From assembly GCA_035649235.1 (NCBI GenBank), contig DASRJX010000097.1, forward strand, positions 1 through 30,399: a stretch of DNA of 30,399 nucleotides, written 5' to 3'. Each line of letters begins with the position of its first letter. Within the stretch, counting starts at the first letter, position 1. The position numbers were made by a program, and so were the translations under genes. Below, one piece after another: positions 7,234 through 16,900 of the stretch. Source of the stretch: DASRJX01 sp035649235 (GTDB lineage Bacteria; Acidobacteriota; Polarisedimenticolia; Gp22-AA2). Under the pieces are notes generated by a model, which saw nothing but the letters and a program-made list of their open reading frames with translations, did no database searches and was not told the origin of the DNA.

Positions 7234-7319
7234 CCGGGCCGGGTCGGACCGGTCTGGACGCCGCCGTCCGCGGGTCCTGGGTACCGGCCTTCTCGCCCAC
7301 GACCGAGTCACGGCCTCCG

Positions 7320-7348
7320 TTGACACCCCCCGGGGCCTAGAGTACAGT
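7320..7348 (+). promoter_or_regulatory. Sigma-70 promoter of the OPT/APC transporter pair
   Basis: TTGACA (7320-7325), 17 bases, TACAGT (7343-7348). The expected start is near 7355, giving a leader of about 77 nt that ends with a GGGAGGG ribosome binding site. Confidence 0.7.
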
Positions 7349-7431
7349 CCGCCGCATTGCGCGTCGGAGGCGGTCCGGCCGCGACCGCCTGTCCGTGGCG
7401 TTGCACGCAATCCCGGGAGGGTCCATGGCCC

Positions 7432-9483
7432 ATGTCGAACCCTGAGGCTCCCCAGCCGAACGGACAGCCGGCGTACAAGCCCTTCGTTCCGCCCGGCGTC
7501 GAGATGCAGGAATTCACGTGGCGTGCCGTGCTCCTGGGTCTCGTGATGACCGTCGTCCTCGGCGCGGCCAACGCCTACCTCGGGCTGCGCGCGGGTCAGA
7601 CGATCGCGGCGACCTACCCCGCGGCCGTCATGAGCATGGCCATCCTGCGCATCCGGCGCGGCTCGATCCTGGAGGAGAACATCGCCCGGACCGCCGGCTC
7701 CATCGGCGAGTCGGTGGCGGCCGGCGCCATCTTCACGCTGCCCGCGTTCTACATTGCCGGAGTCTGGCCGTCTTTCGGTTTCGGCGACGCCTACTGGAAA
7801 TCGACCGCCCTGATGCTGGTGGGCTCGATCCTGGGCGTTCTCTTCTGCTCCCTCGTCCGCCGGGTCCTGGTGGAGGATAAGGAGCTGCCGTTCCCCGAGT
7901 CGGTCGCGGCGGGCGAGATCCACAAGGCCGGGCAGCGCGGCGCGCAGGCTGCGAAGTACCTCTTCTACAACATCGCCTTCGGAGCGGGCGCGTTCCTGCT
8001 CGGCGCCTTCAAGCTCTTCGCGCCGGACAAGGACATCCCTCTGACGATGGGGGCGCTCGGAACGAGCCGGATCAAGCTCGGCGCCAGCGCGACCGCCCAG
8101 TCGGTCCCGACCGGCGGCGTGACCGTGTTCGCCGCCCCGAGCATCGCGCCCGCCTACCTCGGCGTCGGCTACATCATCGGCCCGGAGCTGGCGGCGCTCA
8201 ACTTCTCCGGCGGCGTTCTCGCCTGGGGGCTGCTCGTTCCGCTGATCACCTACCTGATCGGCCCGCAGCTCGGCGCGCTGCTGCCGGCCGGGACCGCTCC
8301 CGAAGGCTGGGCGGGGACCGTCACCGCCGTCTGGCGCTTCATCGTGCGTCCGATCGCCGTCGGAGGGATGCTCGTCGGGACGGCCTACACGCTGTACCGC
8401 AGGCGGCAGAGCATCTTCGGAGGACTGGCCAAGGCGTTCTCCGAGCTGGGCGGGAAGGCCGTGCGGTCCCAGGCCGTGGCCCGCACGGAGCGCTACATGA
8501 GCTCGACCGCGGTCCTCTCCCTGATCGCCGTCTTTTTCGTGCTCATGACGATCCTCTACATCCAGATGACGGGGCTGGTCCTGGGGGCGATCGTGGCGGC
8601 CGTCGTGATGCTCCTGGCCGGCTTCTTCTTCGCCACCGTCTCCGGCTACCTGGTCGGCCTCATCGGGTCGTCGAACAACCCCATCTCGGGTCTGACGCTG
8701 TCGACTCTCGTGATAGCGGCGCTCCTCATGGTCGGTCTCGGGGTGTCGGGGGTGAGCGGCGTGGCGGCGGTCCTCGCGGTCGCGGCCGTGGTCTGCGTCT
8801 CCTCGGCGGTCGCCGGGGAGCTGCTGCAGGACTTCAAGGTCGGGTACATCCTCGGCGGCACCCCGCGCACCATCCAGATCGTCGAGCTGATCGCGGTCGT
8901 GTGCGCCGCGCTGGTGATGTACTTCCCGCTCCTGGTCCTGCACGAGGGGAACATCAAGGCGGGAGGGACCGGCTTCGGCGACCGACAGCTCTCCGCCCCG
9001 CAGGCGGGGTTGATGGCGGCCCTGGCCCAGGGCATCGTCGGAGGGGAGATGGCCTGGCCGCTCATCGTCGTCGGGGCCCTCATGGGCGTCGCCATGATCA
9101 TGGTGAAGGTCAAGAGCCCGATGCTGGTGGCGGTCGGCATGTACCTGCCGCTCGGGACGACCTCCGCCATCTTCGTGGGGGGTGTCCTCCGCTTCATCGC
9201 CGACCGGCTGTGCGAGCGCCGGGGTCTCAACGCCGCGCAGAGGATCCGCGTCGAGAACGTCGGCATCCTGGCCGCCTCGGGCCTCATCGCCGGGGAGGCA
9301 CTCGTGGGGCTCGGCACCGCGACGTGCAACTTCTTCGAGATTCCTCTGCTGGCCGTGTTCGAGGAGCCCTCCTACCTCGTGGGGCTCATCCTCGTGGGCC
9401 TCATCGGCTACGCACTGATCAAGGTCCCGCTCGACAACGCCGGCCGCGCCGACGAGCCGGCGCCGCCCGCGGCCATGATGTAA
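7432..9483 (+). CDS. OPT-family oligopeptide transporter
   Basis: A 683-residue inner-membrane transporter of the oligopeptide transporter (OPT) superfamily, which imports short peptides or metal-chelate conjugates with protons. The N-terminal YKPFVPP segment, the first helix with GAANAYLGLRAGQTI (about residues 43-60) and the following PAAVMSMAILR and NIARTAGSIGESVAAG are diagnostic of the prokaryotic OPT branch. About 14-16 hydrophobic segments fill the length, which is normal for the family. The ATG at 7432 is preferred over an in-frame ATG-like start at 7357 because it follows GGGAGGG and begins the conserved N-terminus. It heads a two-gene operon with the APC permease (37-nt gap) and is divergent from the M49 dipeptidyl-peptidase, so peptides are the likeliest substrate. 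Confidence 0.95.
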   Translation: MSNPEAPQPNGQPAYKPFVPPGVEMQEFTWRAVLLGLVMTVVLGAANAYLGLRAGQTIAATYPAAVMSMAILRIRRGSILEENIARTAGSIGESVAAGAIFTLPAFYIAGVWPSFGFGDAYWKSTALMLVGSILGVLFCSLVRRVLVEDKELPFPESVAAGEIHKAGQRGAQAAKYLFYNIAFGAGAFLLGAFKLFAPDKDIPLTMGALGTSRIKLGASATAQSVPTGGVTVFAAPSIAPAYLGVGYIIGPELAALNFSGGVLAWGLLVPLITYLIGPQLGALLPAGTAPEGWAGTVTAVWRFIVRPIAVGGMLVGTAYTLYRRRQSIFGGLAKAFSELGGKAVRSQAVARTERYMSSTAVLSLIAVFFVLMTILYIQMTGLVLGAIVAAVVMLLAGFFFATVSGYLVGLIGSSNNPISGLTLSTLVIAALLMVGLGVSGVSGVAAVLAVAAVVCVSSAVAGELLQDFKVGYILGGTPRTIQIVELIAVVCAALVMYFPLLVLHEGNIKAGGTGFGDRQLSAPQAGLMAALAQGIVGGEMAWPLIVVGALMGVAMIMVKVKSPMLVAVGMYLPLGTTSAIFVGGVLRFIADRLCERRGLNAAQRIRVENVGILAASGLIAGEALVGLGTATCNFFEIPLLAVFEEPSYLVGLILVGLIGYALIKVPLDNAGRADEPAPPAAMM

Positions 9484-9520
9484 CGCGCGGCGCGCCGGTC
9501 GCGGCCCGCCACGAGACGCG

Positions 9521-10903
9521 ATGACTTCACTGCGCCGCGAGTTCAGGCTCTGGGATCTCGTCCTCCTCAACGTCGTGGCGATCACCGGTCTGCGCTGGTG
9601 GCTCACCGCCGCCGGCGGCTTCGGCTTCGCCGCCCTGCCGCTCTGGGTCCTGGCGAACCTCTGCTTCTTCCTGCCGTCGGCCCTGGCGGTCATCGACCTG
9701 ACGACGCGCTATCCCGACGAAGGCGGCATCTACGTCTGGACGAAGCGCGCCTTCGGCGACCTGCACGGATTCATCTGCGGCTGGTGCTACTGGACGAACA
9801 ACCTGATCTACTTCCCGACGCTGCTCCTGTTCACGGTGGGCAACCTGCTGTTCCTGTTCGGAAAACGCTACGCGGGCCTCGAGACGAGCGGTGTCTTCAT
9901 GGGGGCCGCGTCGCTGGTCTTCTTCTGGATCGCGACCTGGGTCAACGTGCGGGGCCTCCGCTACGGGCGCTGGCTCAACACCCTCGGCGCCTACGGCACC
10001 TGGATCCCGGCGATGCTCCTCGTCGGTCTCGGGCTCTGGTCTCTCCTGCGAGGGGAATCGGCGACGCCGCTGACCGCGGGCGCGCTGCGGCCGGTGCTCG
10101 AGCTCGGCACCGTGGCCTTCTTCGCGCAGATCTGCTTCGCCTTCTCCGGCTTCGAACTGGGAGCCGTGCTCAGTGGCGAGGTCGTCAACCCCCGGCGCAA
10201 CATCCCGCTCGCGATCCTGATCGCGGGCGCCGTGATCACGGTCATCTATATCCTGGGGACCGGCGCGCTCCTCGTCGCCCTGCCGCAGAAGGACATCAGC
10301 TTCCTGTCCGGCGTCGGCTCCGCCGTTGCCGCGGTACAGTCCCGCATGGGCCTGGGGCTCCTGGCCGGCCTCTGCGCTCTGCTGATCGCCCTCGGAGGGC
10401 TCGGTCAGGTCTCCGCCTGGATCGCCGGATCCTCGCGCATCCCGTTCCTGGCCGGGATCGATCGGTACCTGCCCGAGGCGTTCGGCCGGCTGCACCCGCG
10501 TCACGCGACGCCCCATCTCGCCATCCTCTGGATGGGCGCCATCTCGAGCCTGCTGATCGTCATGAGCCTCGCGGGGGGTCCGGTGCGGGAGGCGTACTTC
10601 GTGCTGGTCAACTTCACCATCGTGGTCTACTTCATTCCCTACCTGTACCTCTTCGCGGGTCTCGTCCGCCTCGCCCGAGGCGCTCCGCCGCCTGGCTCGA
10701 TCCCGATCCCGGGCGGCCGGCCGGGCATCCTCCTCGTCGCGACGGTCGGGTTCCTGACGACGCTCCTGGCCTGCCTGTTCGCCTTCATCCCGCCGGAGGG
10801 AACGGAGAGCGTCTTCTGGTACGAGACGCAGCTCCTGGGAGGCTGCGGCCTGCTGATCCTGGCGGGATACGGTCTCTACCGGAGAGGGCGCGCCGCCGCC
10901 TGA
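9521..10903 (+). CDS. APC-superfamily amino-acid permease
   Basis: A 460-residue inner-membrane protein with about 12 hydrophobic segments, the usual size for the APC (amino acid-polyamine-organocation) superfamily. NVVAITGLRWW (17-27) occupies the broken helix 1 substrate site, where many members have an IIGxGI-like motif. RYPDEGGIYVWTKRAFG (63-79) is the strongly conserved APC loop, and FSGFELGAVLSGEV in the middle corresponds to helix 6. It most resembles the glutamate/GABA antiporter type, but the substrate cannot be read from sequence. It lies 37 nt after the OPT gene in the same direction, with only a weak GAGA ribosome binding site, so it is probably co-transcribed. It ends 12 nt before the convergent TolC-family gene. 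Confidence 0.92.
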   Translation: MTSLRREFRLWDLVLLNVVAITGLRWWLTAAGGFGFAALPLWVLANLCFFLPSALAVIDLTTRYPDEGGIYVWTKRAFGDLHGFICGWCYWTNNLIYFPTLLLFTVGNLLFLFGKRYAGLETSGVFMGAASLVFFWIATWVNVRGLRYGRWLNTLGAYGTWIPAMLLVGLGLWSLLRGESATPLTAGALRPVLELGTVAFFAQICFAFSGFELGAVLSGEVVNPRRNIPLAILIAGAVITVIYILGTGALLVALPQKDISFLSGVGSAVAAVQSRMGLGLLAGLCALLIALGGLGQVSAWIAGSSRIPFLAGIDRYLPEAFGRLHPRHATPHLAILWMGAISSLLIVMSLAGGPVREAYFVLVNFTIVVYFIPYLYLFAGLVRLARGAPPPGSIPIPGGRPGILLVATVGFLTTLLACLFAFIPPEGTESVFWYETQLLGGCGLLILAGYGLYRRGRAAA

Positions 10904-10915
10904 GAGGATCGACCG

Positions 10916-12757
10916 TCAGGGAGTGCCCTCCGGGTCGCTGATCCGCGGCAGGTACGTGGCCTCCTCGATGGAGAAGGCCGGGAGCCGCCGGCCGACAGGC
11001 AAAGGACCAGGCGGCAGCGTGAGGACGTAGTCCCGCGTCTCCCCGAGGAGGAGCCCTCCCTCCTCGGTGGCGCCGGCTGGCTGCCTCCAGAACCCCCGCA
11101 AGGTCGTCGGCCGTCCGCCTGCGAGGTCGTCCCGGTCGTCGTCCCGGCTGCCGGCCACCAGAATCCCGCGCGTCGTCAGCAGGGTCCCCTTCAGGCGCTC
11201 GAGATCGACGAGCGACTTGTTGTAGTCGACGAGAGCCCGGTTCATCCGGATTTGCGCGCGCGAGTAGTCGGTCTGGTAGGTCAAGACCTCGAACGACGTG
11301 CTGATGTGATTCTCGAAGCGTACCTCTTCGGCCTCGAGCTTGGTGCGCTGCAGGCCGGCCTCCACCTGCGAGGCCTGGACGCGCTTCAGGTTGGCGACCA
11401 CCCGGCGCACGGCGCCCCGCGTCTGGATCAGCGCCAGCTGCTCCAGCCGGGCCAGCTCGCGCCGAGCCTGCTCGAGGGAGTTCGTGGAGTCGGTGTAGTT
11501 GGCGGTGGCGGCGCGGGTCCCCAACGGCACGCTCAGGAGGAGCGACAGCCGCCAGGCGGGGAGGTCGCCGTCGGCCAGGTTCTCGAACGCGTCCTGATAG
11601 CCGCTCTTCTCGCCGATGCCGACGATGTTCCCCGACGAATCGGTCACGAAATCATCGAAGTCGACGCCCTGGTAGCCCAGGGACCCTTCGAAGTCGAGTC
11701 CCCAGCGCCGCTGGTTCTCCCAGTAGCCGACCTCGACCTCGGAGCTCTTGATCCGCAGCCTCGCCTGTTCGAGATCCGGCCGGCTGGCGACCGCCTCAGT
11801 GAGGGACGCTTCGAGATCGGGGCTGACCTCGACGAGCGTCGGCGCCTCGGACGGGCGGAGCGGCCGGCCCCAGAGCGGCGACTGTCGCGTGACCCCCATG
11901 ACGCGCCGCAGCTCGTCCTCCGCGTCCTGGACGGCGACCTCGGCGACGATCAGGTCCTGTTGCCGCTGGGCCACCTGGGCCTCCGCCTGCGTGATCTCGA
12001 CCTGGGCGAGCTGTCCGGCGCTCACCTTGACCCGGTTCTGTTCGAGGAACTCATCGGCCCGCTCCAGAGACTCCTGGAACGTCTTGAGATCGAGGAGCGT
12101 GTAATTCAGCTCCCAGTAGGCCTTCTCGGTCTCGGTCACCGTCTCGATGAGGGCCTGCCGGAAGGCCGATTCGCTGACGCCCAGATCGTTGCGGGCGACG
12201 ACGACGCGCCATCGGCTGGCATCCGACCCGAGGTTGCGCAGGAGCGGCTGCGTGAAGGTGAGCGTCACGCTCGTGTCGGTCTCGGTGGTGGCGATCGGCG
12301 TCGTGAAGCCGCTCGCCGTGAGCGTGAAGGTGTCGACGCTGAGGTCCCTCGCGAGCATCTCCAGCCGGTAGCGGCCGCCGGTCGAGAGCGACGACTGCAG
12401 CCCCACGCCGTACTCGTGGGTCTTGGTGTCGTAGGAGCGCGGCAGCCCGAACTCGTTGAGCGTCTTCGCCGACACGTCGCTGTCGGAGGCGCGGCCCGTG
12501 ATCACAGGGTCGAAGGCGGCTTCCTGCAGCGTCAGGAGCGCCTCGCGGCGGCGGGGAAGGATCCGCTGCACGGCGATGTTGAGGTTGTTCTCCAGGGCGG
12601 CGTCGGTACACTCCCGCAGCGTGAGCCACTTGGCGTCCTCCGCCTCGGCTGCGCCAGCCTTCTCGTCCTGGGCGGCGAAGAGGAGGCGCTCACCCTCGCG
12701 CGACGCGAGAGTCAGGATCGCCCACGCCGAAAGAAGCCGAACCCACCCCCATCTCAT
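10916..12757 (-). CDS. TolC-family outer-membrane efflux protein
   Basis: A 613-residue outer-membrane factor, expected to form a trimeric channel across the outer membrane and periplasm. A hydrophobic N-terminus (residues 5-18, cleavage perhaps near 28) exports it. LRECTDAALENNLNI (47-61) is the typical start of the first OEP repeat. Long heptad-rich helices follow in two halves (roughly 200-300 and 430-510), as in TolC. The C-terminal 80 residues are a Gly/Arg/Pro-rich tail. It is longer than the usual 420-500 residues. The start at 12757 follows GAGGTGAG. It is divergent from the six-gene RND/ABC operon, which encodes a membrane fusion protein but no outer-membrane factor, so it is very probably that system's exit duct. 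Confidence 0.93.
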   Translation of the reverse strand: MRWGWVRLLSAWAILTLASREGERLLFAAQDEKAGAAEAEDAKWLTLRECTDAALENNLNIAVQRILPRRREALLTLQEAAFDPVITGRASDSDVSAKTLNEFGLPRSYDTKTHEYGVGLQSSLSTGGRYRLEMLARDLSVDTFTLTASGFTTPIATTETDTSVTLTFTQPLLRNLGSDASRWRVVVARNDLGVSESAFRQALIETVTETEKAYWELNYTLLDLKTFQESLERADEFLEQNRVKVSAGQLAQVEITQAEAQVAQRQQDLIVAEVAVQDAEDELRRVMGVTRQSPLWGRPLRPSEAPTLVEVSPDLEASLTEAVASRPDLEQARLRIKSSEVEVGYWENQRRWGLDFEGSLGYQGVDFDDFVTDSSGNIVGIGEKSGYQDAFENLADGDLPAWRLSLLLSVPLGTRAATANYTDSTNSLEQARRELARLEQLALIQTRGAVRRVVANLKRVQASQVEAGLQRTKLEAEEVRFENHISTSFEVLTYQTDYSRAQIRMNRALVDYNKSLVDLERLKGTLLTTRGILVAGSRDDDRDDLAGGRPTTLRGFWRQPAGATEEGGLLLGETRDYVLTLPPGPLPVGRRLPAFSIEEATYLPRISDPEGTP

Positions 12758-13069
12758 CAGCTCACCTCGATCAAGAACCCGTGCACCCCGAACCGGTCCG
12801 ATGGCCGTCCCTCGGGGCGACTTGAACTATATGAAAACAAATCAGTTAGATACGATTCAAGCGTGCGAGGACCACCGGCTCGTCCGAATCGGCACGACGC
12901 TGTTCTGCAGCCACTTGTCTCGACCGGCCACCACGTATCGAGGGCCTTCCCGCCTTCGAATCCGGTCGCGAAACCCTTATGATATATATACATTCTGCGG
13001 CGCGGAAGGCTTTCGGAATCTCCGGAAGAATCGTCACGGATGTCGTGTGTCGGGGCGCAGGTTCAGGCG
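12758..13069. promoter_or_regulatory. Divergent control region between the tolC-like gene and the RND/ABC operon
   Basis: The 312-bp gap holds no credible gene. It has two AT-rich islands in otherwise GC-rich DNA. At 12822-12860 the minus strand reads TATAGT (12831-12826), a good -10 about 70 bases upstream of the tolC-like start. At 12976-12993 the plus strand reads TATGAT (12978-12983) within an alternating AT run, a -10 candidate for the operon with a start near 12990. Neither has a consensus -35 box, which would fit control by an activator. No regulator gene lies nearby. Confidence 0.45.
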
Positions 13070-13978
13070 ATGGTCTCGATTCGAGGGCTGCGGCACGTCT
13101 ACAAGGGGGGGACGGTGGCCCTGGAGGGCATCGACCTCGAGCTCGGCACGGGGCTCTTCGGGCTCCTCGGACCGAACGGCGCCGGGAAGAGCACCCTGAT
13201 GAAGATCCTCTGTACCATCCTCGAACCGACGGAAGGGAGGGTCTTCGTCGCCGGCCACGACGTCCTGCGCGAGCGCCAGGCGGTTCGGGCGCTCCTCGGG
13301 TACCTGCCGCAGGGGTTCGGAGCCTGGCGGCTGCATCGGGTGGGGGAGGTGGTCGACACGCTGGCCTTCCTGTCCGGACTGCGAGATGCGTCCAAGCGAC
13401 GGGCCCGGGTGCGAGCCGTGCTGGAGCAGGTGGGTCTCCTCGGCGTGATCGATCGCAAGGTCAAGAACCTCTCGGGTGGGATGGTCCGGAGGTTGGGAGT
13501 GGCGCAGGCGCTGGTGCACGAGCCCCGGGTCATCATCCTGGATGAGCCGACGGTCGGCCTCGACCCGCAGGAGCGCCTCCGATTCAGGCAGCTCATGGCG
13601 AGCCTCGGCCGCGATCGGACAATCATTCTCTCCACGCACATCGTGGCCGACCTGGGGTCGGGCTTCGACGATCTGGCTCTCATCCACCACGGCCGCATCG
13701 TGTTCCGCGGCAGCCCGACCGCCCTCGTCCAGCAGGCCCGCGGGCGAGTGATCGAGCGGGAGATCCGGCCCGGAGACGAGGATGGAGACGGGTCCGCGGT
13801 GGAGGTCGTCTCCCGAAGCTCCGAGCGGGGGCGGACGACGGTCCGGGCCGTCATCACGGACGGCGTGCTGCCGGCGGGCGCGCGACCGGTCGCGGATCCC
13901 ACTCTCGAAGAGGCCTATCTGGCCTTCGTCGCGGGCCAGCGACAGCCGGGCACGGCCATCGCCGCAGCCGCGTCATGA
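13070..13978 (+). CDS. ABC transporter ATP-binding protein, first gene of the hybrid operon
   Basis: A 302-residue cytoplasmic ATPase that should energise an ABC-2-type permease. All motifs are present: Walker A GPNGAGKST (34-42), Q-loop Gln81 in LPQGFG, signature LSGGM (134-138), Walker B IILDEP (155-160) and switch His190 in STH. A 70-residue C-terminal extension follows, as in other exporters of this type. ATG 13070 begins the usual first strand; an in-frame ATG at 13040 adds ten residues that do not look conserved, and neither start has a strong ribosome binding site. Its stop overlaps the next start (ATGA). It closely resembles the ATPase domain fused to the second RND permease, with the same LPQxFG, DEPTVGLDP and RFR phrases, suggesting duplication and perhaps pairing of the two. 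Confidence 0.93.
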   Translation: MVSIRGLRHVYKGGTVALEGIDLELGTGLFGLLGPNGAGKSTLMKILCTILEPTEGRVFVAGHDVLRERQAVRALLGYLPQGFGAWRLHRVGEVVDTLAFLSGLRDASKRRARVRAVLEQVGLLGVIDRKVKNLSGGMVRRLGVAQALVHEPRVIILDEPTVGLDPQERLRFRQLMASLGRDRTIILSTHIVADLGSGFDDLALIHHGRIVFRGSPTALVQQARGRVIEREIRPGDEDGDGSAVEVVSRSSERGRTTVRAVITDGVLPAGARPVADPTLEEAYLAFVAGQRQPGTAIAAAAS

Positions 13979-16900
13979 TCCGCCCCGGCATCGTCTGGGG
14001 CGTCGCCCGCGCCGAGATGCGCCAGTGCCGGCGGCTGGTGCGCTTCTGGATTTTCGAAGCCATGGCGGCGATCGTCGGTCTGAGCGTCTACGTCTATTAC
14101 ATGACCGTGCATTGGAGCCTCTCCGCCTCCGCGGCGAGCGCCGCCATCGTCAACCCCCGCTACCTCATCAAGTTTCTCGGCATCTACTATCTCTATTTCG
14201 GCTTCTTCTTCGGCCTCGTCTTCCTCGGGTTCGACCTGCGGGCGCGCGACAGCCGGGAGCGAATCGAGGAGGTCGTCGACTCCCTGCCTTGCTCGAACCT
14301 CGAGTGGCTGCTGGGCCGCTACCTGGGCATCCTGATCCCGACCTGGCTCCCGCTCTGCGCCATCTCTCTCGTCCTGCTCCTCGTCGGCCTCCCCTTCGGC
14401 GAGTCACTGGAGCCCGGATCGCTCGTGACCTTCGTGCTGCCGATGGCCCTGCCGGGGAGCTGCTTCGTGCTGGGACTCACGTTCCTGGTCACGCTGATCG
14501 TCCGGCAGCGGCTTCTGGCCGCGGCCCTGCTGGTGGCGTTCCTGGTGGCGTTGATCGTGGCCGATTTCAGCATCGTGCCTCTGTCGATGCTCCCTGTGAC
14601 CGATCTCAGCGGCGGGTTCTCGGTTCCGGACACGTCCGACATCATCCCGCGCATCATCGATGCAAGGGGCCTGGCCCAGCGCGCGGGATTCCTTCTGGCC
14701 GGCATCGCGTTCGTGTTCTGCGCCGCCCTGATCTACCCGCGCCGGGACGATACGCCCCGCTGGCTGACGGGGCTCCTGGCCCTCGTCCTCCTCGCCGGCG
14801 CAGGCGCTCTGTGCGTGGGACAGGTACTGTCGACGCGCGGGCTCTTGGCCCGGCGCGAGGCTTGGAAGAGCGTCCATCGGGAGCGGAGTGCTATGGCCGT
14901 CCCGGATCTCCTCGACCTCGCAGGCCGGGTGAGGCTCGATCCCGGGCGCCGCCTGGAGGCGGATCTCCGGCTCAGGATCGGCGCGCCCGAGGGCGCGCGG
15001 CTCTCGAGGGCGTTGTTCAGCCTCAACCCGGGGCTGCGAGTGACGTCGGTCAGCGGCTCCGATGGCCAGCCCGTCCCGTTCGAGCAGAAGGACGGGCTCC
15101 TGGACATCGCTCTCGCGAGGCCGATCGAAGATCAGGAGGTGATGGACCTCGCGATCGCGCTGAGCGGCCGGCCGGACCCCGCCTTCGCCTATCTGGATTC
15201 GGCCTTCGAGCCGCTGACGCGAAGCGTCCGGGACAGCAAGATCCTCCTGCTCGGCCAGGAACCGCTCATCTTCGATGAGCGGTTCGTTGCACTCTTACCG
15301 GGCGTGCGTTGGCTTCCGTCGCCGGGGACCGAGATCGGCCCCGCGGCATCGTCGCCGCGCGCCGATTTCTTCCGGATCGATCTGACGGTCGACCTGCCGG
15401 AGGGCTGGCTGGCGGCCGGTCCGGGGCGGAGGGAGCCGCTCCCGGGCGGAGAGGGCCGCGCCCTGTTCCGCTTCGCGCCCCCGGCACCCGTGCCGGGCGT
15501 GGCCCTGGTGGCGGGACGTTTCCGGAGCGCGCAGACGCGGGTCGGCGACGTCACCCTCGAAGCCCTCGTCCATCCCTCGCACGCCGGCAACCTGGACTTT
15601 TTCTCCGATGCCGGGGCCGAGATCGAGGGCTTCATCGCGGGGCGGCTCGAGGAGGCCGCGCGCCTCGGGCTCGATTACCCGTTCGACGCTCTGACGCTGG
15701 TCGAGGTCCCCTCCAGCCTGCGCGGCTACGCCGGCGGATGGAGGATGGACAGCGCCCTCGTCCAGCCGGCGATGATCCTGACGCGCGAGGCCGGGTTCCC
15801 GACCGCGCGCTTCGACGTCAGGTTCCGCGACCAGGCGAAGTTCGAGGAGCTGGCCGGAGGCCTGCCGCGCGCCAAGCGCGATGCGCTCGTCCGCTTCTTC
15901 CAGAACGACTTCTCCGGCGGGAATCCGTTCATGGCCTCCGCCAAGAGCTTCTTCGGCTTCCAGACGGCGGCGGCAGGACCCGACGCGCTGGCGCTCGACT
16001 TCGTCTGCGAGACGCTGGCATTGCGGCTCCTGACCGACCGCCACGCCTACTTCTCCGTGTTCCACCTCGGCGCCGACCTCGACAGGACCATCGGTCGAGG
16101 CATGCAGGGCCTCGCGGACCCCGCCCGCGCGGACGAGGATCTGTCGCGCGCCTTGATCGATTTCGTCACCTCGCGGGCCGCGGTCTGGGATTCGGTCCTC
16201 GGGACGCGCCTGCGCGATCTCGATCCCTTCCAGGACCCGTCGAAAACACTCGACGTCCTGACGCTCAAGGGCGGGGCGATGGCCGAATCACTGCTCGACG
16301 GCCTGGGGCGGCAGCGGGCCGGGAGGCTTCTGGCCGAGCTGCGCCGCCGCCACGCGGGCCGGACCTTCGATCGGAGCGACATCGTGGACGCCGGACGCGC
16401 GCTGGGCCAGGACCTCGGTGAGCAGCTCGCCCTCTGGATCGACAGCACGGGCCTGCCCGGGTTCACGCTCGGGGATGTCGAGGGATGGCGCCTCCCCGAC
16501 CGGCACGGCGCCCCTGTGTACCAGCTGGAGATCACCGTGAGGAACGAAGAGGAGACGCCGGGGCTGGCGCGCCTGGAATACACCCTCCCGGGCGCCGCGG
16601 GCGCGGCCAAGGACCGGACCGAGCCGATCCCGTTTCCGGGCCGGAGCGCCATCCAGGTCGGGCTGGTCACTGCCGCCGTCCCCCAGACGGTGCGCGTGGT
16701 GCCCTACCTGGCGCTGAACCGGGGGCCGTTCACGGTGCCGTTGCCGGCCCTCAACGAGGACCGCATCGAGCGCCGGGAGCCGTTCCACGGTTGGCGGCCT
16801 CTGGACTGGGCGGCCGGCGCCGGAGAGACCGTCGTCGTCGACGACCTCGACCAGGGCTTCGGAATCGAGCGGATCGGAGAACGATCGAGGTGGCGGGTGC

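Noticed and set aside
7207..9693. Open frame continuing the M49 peptidase gene upstream for over 800 codons
   Set aside because: It is antisense to the OPT transporter, its translation is a low-complexity Asp/Arg/Gly/His-rich shadow typical of high-GC DNA, and the real start has a lipobox signal, a ribosome binding site and a TATAAT box.
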